A DNA stretch of 11,471 nt from an uncultured Clostridia bacterium (GTDB lineage Bacteria; Bacillota_A; Clostridia; Oscillospirales; Oscillospiraceae): positions 1-11,471 of the forward strand of contig CAMVIC010000032.1 of the NCBI GenBank assembly GCA_947167435.1, given 5' to 3'. This document shows, piece after piece, positions 7,123-11,471 of this stretch. The first letter of the stretch is position 1. Each line of letters opens with the position of its first letter. Below the pieces are notes generated by a model, which saw nothing but the letters and a program-made list of their open reading frames with translations, was not told the origin of the DNA and made no database searches. Made by a program: the position numbers and the translations under genes.

Positions 7123-7551
7123 ATGAGCAGTCCCATTGATCTGGAAAAAGCGAAAGCGGCCCTGGGCGAGTTTGCCGGGCAGGCGGAACAGCTGCTGAAG
7201 GACCCCTCCCAGGTGGAGGCGCTGCTGCAGAAGCTGGAGGAGAGGATGAAGGAGATCCCGACCGTGGGCGGCGCCCTGTCCCGGCTGCCGCTGATGATCT
7301 CCATGATCCGCGGCTACATCACCCGGGAGTACACCGCGGTGTCGCCCAAGGTGGTGGTGTCCATGCTGGCGGCGGTGATCTATCTGCTGAAGGGGAGGGA
7401 CCTGATCCCGGACCGCGTCCCGCTGCTGGGCTACGCGGACGACCTGGCCGTGCTGGGCGCCGCCTTCTACCTGTCGGAGGCGGAGCTGCAGGCCTACGCC
7501 AAATGGCGGGCGGAAAAAGGCCTTGCCCCCGCGGGAGAAGCGGAAGCATAG
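7123..7551 (+). CDS. DUF1232 (YkvA-type) small protein
   Basis: A 142-residue protein with a charged helical N-terminal half (about 5-46, likely amphipathic) and the DUF1232 core YLLKGRDLIPDRVPLLGYAD followed by DLAVLGAAF (about 87-113). The DLIPD...P...G..DD pattern is diagnostic. The stretch around 72-90 is hydrophobic and may be membrane-associated. The family has no settled function. The start is strong: AAGGAGG at 7107-7113, 9 bases before ATG. It lies 27 bases after the amylosucrase stop and right before a terminator, so it is the last gene of that unit. Why a DUF1232 protein follows a sucrose enzyme is unclear. Confidence 0.85.
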   Translation: MSSPIDLEKAKAALGEFAGQAEQLLKDPSQVEALLQKLEERMKEIPTVGGALSRLPLMISMIRGYITREYTAVSPKVVVSMLAAVIYLLKGRDLIPDRVPLLGYADDLAVLGAAFYLSEAELQAYAKWRAEKGLAPAGEAEA

Positions 7552-7573
7552 AGCAGAGCGGGAAAAAAACACG

Positions 7574-7603
7574 AGAGGAGACGCGTCAAGCGTCTCCTCT
7601 TTT
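7574..7603 (+). terminator. Rho-independent terminator of the esterase-amylosucrase-DUF1232 unit
   Basis: AGAGGAGACGC (7574-7584) pairs perfectly with GCGTCTCCTCT (7590-7600) around a five-base GTCAA loop, followed by TTT, then GCGTTT. An A-run lies just before it. It begins 22 bases after the DUF1232 stop. Confidence 0.88.
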
Positions 7604-7631
7604 GCGTTTATGGTGTCTGGTAATATACTCG

Positions 7632-7659
7632 TTGACAGGAATTCGGGGTCAGATATAAT
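7632..7659 (+). promoter_or_regulatory. Strong sigma-A type promoter of the exported flavoenzyme
   Basis: Consensus TTGACA (7632-7637), 16-base spacer, consensus TATAAT (7654-7659). Transcription should begin near 7666, giving a leader of about 54 bases. This is the best promoter in the window, so the flavoenzyme may be well expressed. Confidence 0.82.
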
Positions 7660-7670
7660 AAAAACAGAAG

Positions 7671-7689
7671 CTTTGCCTGCCCGGCAAAG
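7671..7689 (+). other. 5' leader hairpin of the flavoenzyme message
   Basis: CTTTGCC (7671-7677) and GGCAAAG (7683-7689) pair perfectly over a five-base loop only a few bases from the predicted transcript start, well clear of the ribosome site at 7708-7714. A hairpin at the 5' end commonly protects mRNA from decay; that role is inferred. It has no T-run and is not a terminator. Confidence 0.5.
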
Positions 7690-7719
7690 GACGAAAAATA
7701 CAAAAACAAGGAGGTAACC

Positions 7720-9939
7720 ATGAAAAAAGTATCCCGCAGAGATTTCCTGAAGGGCTCTCTGGCCGGCGCCGCCGCACTGACCCTCAGCGGCATCGGTGTG
7801 GGCAGCCAGGTGACCGCCCAGGCCGCCGAGGCGGCCGCACCCGCCGAGACCTATGCCCCGCTGGAAAAAATACCCGCAGCCTACCTGAACCCCCAGCGCA
7901 CGGACTTTCGCACCAATACCAAAGAACTGAAAACCCTGTTCTCCCCCTTTATGCTGGGCTCCATGCGCCTCAACCACCGCATGGTCAAGTCTGCCGCCGG
8001 CTCGGCCTGCTACCTTGCCGGCCTCACGGATGAGCTGCTGCAGTACTATGTGAACTTTGCCAAGGGCGGCGTGGAGCTGATCCTGGTGGAGGGCATCTCG
8101 GCGCTGGAGCCGCCCATGGACGGCAGCCCCATGCCGGAAGCCACGATGGCCTTCGGAAAGAAACTGGTGGAGGAGTGCGCAAAATACGGCGCGGTCCTGG
8201 GCTATCAGTGGGCTCAGTTCGGCATGAACGAGAACGAGATGACCCCGGATGAGATTCACGGCATTCAGGCCCGCGGCGTGGCCATTGCCAAGAGCATGAA
8301 GGAAATGGGCTTCAAGCTCATTGAGATGAACGCTGCCGGCTTCAACATGGGCGAGCATTTCCTCTCCCGCTTCTATAACACCCGGGACGACGACTACGGC
8401 GTAGGCAGCATCGAGAACAGGGCCCGCTTCGTCACCGAGTGGATCCAGCAGGTCAAGGAGGCCTGCGGGCCGGACTTCAACGTGCAGATCCTGATTGACT
8501 GCCTGGAGGAGAACGACAACATCGCCAACAATCCCACCCTCTTCACGCCGGACAAAGCGGTCACCACGCCCCATACGATGGTGACTACCGTGGAGGAGGG
8601 CATTGCCATGGCAAAGCTCTTTGAGGCCGCCGGCGCCGACTCCATGCATCTGCGCCTGGGACCTTTGGGGCACCATGTGGCCCAGTTCGGCTCGGACCTG
8701 TACTTTATTCTCAACGGCATTGAAGGCGCCACGGGCTTCGGCACCCAGTATGATTTCAGGAAGCACTGGCAGGGCCTGCTGATCGGCGACACCAGCGGCG
8801 TGGGCCTGGCGCTGAACGTGGCCGCCCGCTACAAGGCGGAGCTGTCCATCCCCTGCGGCGTGGTCACTTACATGGACCCGGCCCGTGCCCCCGACTTCTT
8901 TGAGCAGGCGCTGGAGGACGGAAAGGCCGACTTCTTCATGATGACCCGTCCTCTGACCGTGGACACCGAGTATGTCAACAAGCTGCGGGAGGGCCGCATT
9001 GATGAGATTGCCCCCTGCACCCGCTGCCTGCACTGTCACATCGCCGGCAACGAGGACAATGCCAGAGAGGGCTATTGCCGCGTCAACGCCCTGACCCAGC
9101 GTGTCATGCGCGAGGGCGGCCCGGCCACCTATGAGGTTCCGAAGGCCGAGACCGTGAAGAAGGTCATGGTCATCGGCGGCGGCCCCGGCGGCATGGAAGC
9201 AGCCCGGATTGCCGCCATGCGCGGGCATGACGTGACTCTGTACGAGAAGGCCGGCTTCCTGGGCGGCCTGCTGAGCTTTGCCCATACGGTGAAGGGCCCC
9301 CACGAAAACCTGATGGACCTGCGCAATTATCTGGTTCGCCAGCTGGAGGTCACCGGCGTGAAGGTGGTTACCGGCACAGAGGTGGACCAGGCGCTGATTG
9401 AGGCAGAAGCACCGGACGCGGTGATTCTGGCCACCGGCGGTCTGCGCGCGCCGCTGGAGGTGAAGGGAGACGGCAGCGTCCCCGTCATTGAGATGGAACA
9501 GTTCATGTTCACCGAGATGGGCGAGAACGTAATCGTCTACGGCTCCAACGCCCAGGCCTTTGATGCGGCGCTGTGGCTGACGGTGCACAAAAAGCACGTG
9601 ACCATCGTGACGCCCAACCCGGCCTCTGAGCTGGATATGCAGCAGTCCCAGCACGCCATGCGCATGATGACCACGGCGCTGTATTCTCTGGGCGTCCACT
9701 CCTGGCCTCAGGCGGAGATCAAGGAGGTGAAGGAGGGCAGAGCCACGATCACCATGCAGTCCGGCGTGGATACCGTCATCGACTGTGACGCCGTTGTGAA
9801 TGCGGCGGACATGCTGCCCAACACTTCCCTGCTGGACGGCCTGAGCGTGGCGGAGACCTATGCCGTGGGCGACTGCGCCGCTCCCTTCAACATCGCCATG
9901 GCCATCCGCGCCGGCAACGACGCGGGCCGCGCCGTGTAA
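7720..9939 (+). CDS. Tat-exported Old Yellow Enzyme / 2,4-dienoyl-CoA-reductase-like flavoprotein with Fe-S cluster
   Basis: A 739-residue enzyme. It opens with a twin-arginine signal, SRRDFLKG (5-12), a hydrophobic segment, and an AQA cleavage site near residue 35, so it should be exported folded with its cofactors. Residues about 65-425 form the FMN barrel (SPFMLGSMRLNHRMVKSA near the start; MMTRPLTVDTEYVNKLREGR near the end, the usual FMN-phosphate region). Cys433, Cys436, Cys439 and Cys453 form a 4Fe-4S site, spaced much as in trimethylamine dehydrogenase. From residue about 480, VMVIGGGPGGMEAARIAAMR starts the FAD/NAD-binding half, closing with TYAVGDCAAP. Relatives reduce activated double bonds (enoates, steroids, bile acids, bilirubin) or demethylate amines; the substrate cannot be read from sequence. 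The start has AAGGAGG at 7708-7714 and it stands alone, between terminators. Export is odd for an NAD(P)H-type enzyme and suggests another electron donor. Confidence 0.9.
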   Translation: MKKVSRRDFLKGSLAGAAALTLSGIGVGSQVTAQAAEAAAPAETYAPLEKIPAAYLNPQRTDFRTNTKELKTLFSPFMLGSMRLNHRMVKSAAGSACYLAGLTDELLQYYVNFAKGGVELILVEGISALEPPMDGSPMPEATMAFGKKLVEECAKYGAVLGYQWAQFGMNENEMTPDEIHGIQARGVAIAKSMKEMGFKLIEMNAAGFNMGEHFLSRFYNTRDDDYGVGSIENRARFVTEWIQQVKEACGPDFNVQILIDCLEENDNIANNPTLFTPDKAVTTPHTMVTTVEEGIAMAKLFEAAGADSMHLRLGPLGHHVAQFGSDLYFILNGIEGATGFGTQYDFRKHWQGLLIGDTSGVGLALNVAARYKAELSIPCGVVTYMDPARAPDFFEQALEDGKADFFMMTRPLTVDTEYVNKLREGRIDEIAPCTRCLHCHIAGNEDNAREGYCRVNALTQRVMREGGPATYEVPKAETVKKVMVIGGGPGGMEAARIAAMRGHDVTLYEKAGFLGGLLSFAHTVKGPHENLMDLRNYLVRQLEVTGVKVVTGTEVDQALIEAEAPDAVILATGGLRAPLEVKGDGSVPVIEMEQFMFTEMGENVIVYGSNAQAFDAALWLTVHKKHVTIVTPNPASELDMQQSQHAMRMMTTALYSLGVHSWPQAEIKEVKEGRATITMQSGVDTVIDCDAVVNAADMLPNTSLLDGLSVAETYAVGDCAAPFNIAMAIRAGNDAGRAV

Positions 9940-9966
9940 TCAAAACAAAAGCATACAAAGCATACA

Positions 9967-9992
9967 GAGAGCGCCTCGGAAGAGGCGCTCTC
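9967..9992 (+). terminator. GC-rich hairpin after the flavoenzyme gene
   Basis: GAGAGCGCCTC (9967-9977) and GAGGCGCTCTC (9982-9992) pair perfectly over a GGAA tetraloop, 27 bases after the stop. No T-run follows, so it may act as a weak terminator or as a 3' end protecting hairpin. Confidence 0.55.
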
Positions 9993-10019
9993 GAGATTGG
10001 CAAAAAATGTGGCGGTCGA

Positions 10020-10058
10020 AGCTTGTCAAAAAATCCTGAAGGGCTTTTTTGACAAGCT
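10020..10058. repeat. Inverted repeat with A6/T6 arms between flavoenzyme and sigma-factor genes
   Basis: AGCTTGTCAAAAAA (10020-10033) and TTTTTTGACAAGCT (10045-10058) are perfect complements, separated by 11 bases. With its A- and T-runs inside the stem it can serve as a terminator on either strand, and is probably the true end of the flavoenzyme message. From memory, similar hairpins with TTTTTTGACA arms recur between genes in Oscillospirales; a genome search would show this. Confidence 0.6.
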
Positions 10059-10082
10059 GAGGAGCGCTCTCAGGCTGTCGAC

Positions 10083-10118
10083 AAAATCGAAGAAAAAAAG
10101 AATCGAAAAAGCAAAAAA
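10083..10118 (+). promoter_or_regulatory. A-tract region (UP-element-like) before the ECF promoter
   Basis: Runs of four, seven, five and six A (10083-10086, 10093-10099, 10106-10110, 10113-10118) end just upstream of the -35 box at 10122. The first three are roughly one helical turn apart, which favours bending or RNA polymerase alpha-subunit contact. The base runs are seen; the role is inferred. Confidence 0.45.
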
Positions 10119-10121
10119 GTC

Positions 10122-10147
10122 TGTAACGAATCTCTGACTTCTCCGTC
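10122..10147 (+). promoter_or_regulatory. ECF-type promoter, probably autoregulatory
   Basis: TGTAAC (10122-10127) and CGTC (10144-10147, extended CGTCTAA) are separated by 16 bases, matching the usual ECF pattern of an AAC -35 element and a CGTC -10 element. No good sigma-A promoter is visible here. The message would start about 28 bases before the GTG at 10183, so the sigma factor likely drives its own operon. Confidence 0.75.
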
Positions 10148-10182
10148 TAACCCACAGAAAAAAGGAAAGGGGGTGATGATTT

Positions 10183-10668
10183 GTGGATACCGAGGCCTGC
10201 GAAAAGCTGTACGAGAGCTGTTACATGCGGGTGTTCTCCTATGCGATGACCCTGGCTGGCGACCGGCACAGGGCGGAAGAGATCGCCCAGGAGACCTTCT
10301 ACCGGGCCTTGACCCGGATGAACAGCTTCCGGGGTGAGTCCGACCAGATGACCTGGCTCTGCGCCATCGCGAAAAACCTGTTTCTGGACGAGACGCGCCG
10401 GGAGAACCGGACGGGAGACCTGCCCGAGGATGCCCCCGCTCCGGGCAAAAGCCTGGAGCAGCACTTCTCCGACGAGGAGGACTCCTTTCGCATCCATCTG
10501 GCGCTGCACGCGCTGGAGGAGCCCTACCGGGAGGTGTTTGAGCTTCGCGTTTTCGGGGAGCTGTCCTTCCGCCAGATCGGGATGATCTTTGCCAAGACGG
10601 AAAACTGGGCCCGGGTCACATTTCATCGCGCCCGGCTCAAGCTCAAGGAAAGGATGGAGGAAGCATGA
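10183..10668 (+). CDS. ECF sigma factor (sigma-70 family, group IV)
   Basis: A 161-residue sigma factor with only regions 2 and 4. Region 2 (about 5-72) contains DRHRAEEIAQETFYRAL and the promoter-melting part ending MTWLCAIAKNLFLDETRREN. A short acidic linker follows (about 78-100). Region 4 (about 104-158) has EEPYREVFELRVFGELSFRQ for the -35-recognition helix and ends in FHRARLKLKERM. It would direct RNA polymerase to a small regulon. GTG at 10183 is chosen because the near-perfect site GGGGGTGAT (10169-10177) lies 5 bases upstream. The stop overlaps the next gene's ATG (ATGA), the usual tight coupling of a sigma factor with its anti-sigma factor. The family is certain; the signal is unknown. 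Confidence 0.95.
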   Translation: MDTEACEKLYESCYMRVFSYAMTLAGDRHRAEEIAQETFYRALTRMNSFRGESDQMTWLCAIAKNLFLDETRRENRTGDLPEDAPAPGKSLEQHFSDEEDSFRIHLALHALEEPYREVFELRVFGELSFRQIGMIFAKTENWARVTFHRARLKLKERMEEA

Positions 10669-11405
10669 GAAGAGAATGTGATGTTGTCCGCGATATTCTG
10701 CCTCTCTACGCGGACGAGGTCTGCAGCGAGACCAGCCGCGAGCTGGTGGAGGAGCACCTGCAGGAGTGCGCCGCCTGCCGGGAGATGCTCAATCAGCTGC
10801 GGGAGACGGAGATTGAAAGCCGTCTGACGTATGAAAAGGAGAACGTGATTCAGTACGCCCTCAAGCGCTTTAAGCGCCGCTCCGCCGCGGTGGGCTCTCT
10901 GACCTCGGGGCTGTTCATGATCCCGATTCTGCTGTGCCTGGCCGTAAACGTGCTGCGCGGGCCCTCTCTGGACTGGGTGTCTGTGGTGGTGGCTGCTATG
11001 ATGGTGGTGGCCTCCCTGGTCATCGTGCCGCTGCTGGTGCCGGAGGACAAGCTGTTCTGGACCTTCTGCGCCTTCTGCGCAAGCCTGATGCTGCTGCTGG
11101 GCGTGGTCTGCCTGTACACCCGGAACAACTGGTTCTGGGTCGCCAGCAGCGCGGTGCTCTTCGGGCTGAGCCTGGTCTTTTTGCCCTTCCTGGTCCGGGC
11201 CAGGCCGCTGCAGCGCCTGCTGGGTGGCAGCAACCGGACTCTGGTGGTGCTGGCCGTGGACGGAGCGCTGTTTCTGAACATGCTGAACATGATCCGCTCC
11301 CGGGGCCGCTTTTCCCTCAACAGTCTGCTCTACACGGTGGCCGTCTTCGTGGGCATCGCCGTGGTGCTGCTGGAGATCTACCGGCGCCGCAGGCGCGCAA
11401 AATAA
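10665..11405 (+). CDS. Membrane anti-sigma factor with N-terminal zinc finger and six membrane helices
   Basis: A 246-residue protein. The first 40 residues form a cytoplasmic zf-HC2 anti-sigma domain: CDVVRDILPLYADEVCSE, then His31, Cys35 and Cys38 in HLQECAAC, with Cys5 or Cys20 as possible further ligand. Residues 70-240 contain six hydrophobic segments (about 74-95, 102-123, 128-149, 154-175, 191-209, 218-238), ending in the positive tail EIYRRRRRAK. It should hold the upstream ECF sigma factor at the membrane until a signal releases it. Translation is coupled to the sigma gene by a 4-base overlap. The six-helix sensor is unusual, as most such anti-sigma factors have one helix and an outside domain; here nothing sizeable lies outside, so the signal may arise in the membrane itself. 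Confidence 0.9.
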   Translation: MRRECDVVRDILPLYADEVCSETSRELVEEHLQECAACREMLNQLRETEIESRLTYEKENVIQYALKRFKRRSAAVGSLTSGLFMIPILLCLAVNVLRGPSLDWVSVVVAAMMVVASLVIVPLLVPEDKLFWTFCAFCASLMLLLGVVCLYTRNNWFWVASSAVLFGLSLVFLPFLVRARPLQRLLGGSNRTLVVLAVDGALFLNMLNMIRSRGRFSLNSLLYTVAVFVGIAVVLLEIYRRRRRAK

Positions 11406-11416
11406 CCCATATCCCA

Positions 11417-11453
11417 AAAAGCAGGAGCGACCGTAAGGGCCGCTCCTGCTTTT
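11417..11453. terminator. Terminator after the sigma/anti-sigma operon
   Basis: AAAAGCAGGAGCG (11417-11429) pairs with CGCTCCTGCTTTT (11441-11453); two further G-C pairs lie inside after one mismatch. With A-run before and T-run after, it can act in both directions. It starts 12 bases after the anti-sigma stop. Confidence 0.88.
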
Positions 11454-11471
11454 GATGTTTATTCTTTGCTT

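Noticed and set aside
5188..9699. A 1503-codon open frame on the minus strand opposite the amylosucrase, DUF1232 and flavoenzyme genes.
   Set aside because: It is a shadow of GC-rich codon use on the plus strand: low-complexity His/Gln/Gly/Arg composition, no domain, no ribosome site, and three clear family genes on the other strand.
7720..9939. Flavoenzyme as part of a SirTM-type redox operon, since Old Yellow Enzymes occur near some SirTM loci.
   Set aside because: It lies over 3.5 kb from the macrodomain gene, behind a strong terminator, with its own promoter and a Tat signal; proximity looks incidental.
1..11471. CRISPR arrays, tRNA/rRNA genes, riboswitches, transposases, phage or attachment sites.
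   Set aside because: No regular spaced repeats, no clover-leaf or rRNA sequence, no recognisable riboswitch core, and every substantial gene is accounted for by ordinary chromosomal families.

Overview
The window looks like chromosomal DNA from a GC-rich anaerobic Firmicute, probably a gut Oscillospirales-type bacterium. This rests on strong AAGGAGG ribosome sites, A+T-rich promoters of Gram-positive type inside GC-rich coding sequence, an ECF promoter of Bacillus/Clostridium style, and the gene mix. The lineage is inferred, not proven. Genes are dense: the longest stretch without a gene is about 240 bases (9940-10182), and I see no tRNA, rRNA, CRISPR array, insertion sequence or phage gene.

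Layout. (1) 1-1129, minus: a dicarboxylate/amino-acid:cation symporter whose 3' end lies outside the window. A compact intergenic region with back-to-back promoters and ATTGC repeats separates it from (2) an AraC-family regulator (1254-2093, plus), followed without a visible terminator by (3) a class M sirtuin, SirTM (2142-3089, plus). (4) Converging on it across a long inverted repeat is a zinc-type macrodomain ADP-ribosyl hydrolase (3248-4030, minus), preceded by a 24-codon ORF that owns the good ribosome site and overlaps the macrodomain start by ATGA. (5) Divergent from that is a probable three-gene unit, plus strand: an HSL-type esterase (4283-5176), a GH13 amylosucrase-like enzyme (5230-7095) and a small DUF1232 protein (7123-7551), closed by a clear terminator. 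(6) A strong separate promoter drives a Tat-exported Old Yellow Enzyme/2,4-dienoyl-CoA-reductase-like flavoprotein with an Fe-S site (7720-9939). (7) After an intergenic stretch rich in inverted repeats comes an ECF sigma factor (10183-10668) overlapping a six-helix zinc-finger anti-sigma factor (10665-11405), with a textbook ECF promoter in front and a terminator behind.

How they may work together. The SirTM/Zn-macrodomain pair is the most distinctive part. In characterised Firmicutes SirTM adds ADP-ribose to a lipoylated GcvH-like carrier and the macrodomain removes it. Here both enzymes are present, but convergent rather than in one operon, and no GcvH-like carrier or lipoate ligase is in the window. 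The esterase/amylosucrase/DUF1232 group suggests sugar or glucan handling in the cytoplasm. The exported flavoenzyme suggests reduction of an external organic compound. The sigma/anti-sigma pair appears to be an autoregulated envelope-signal switch.
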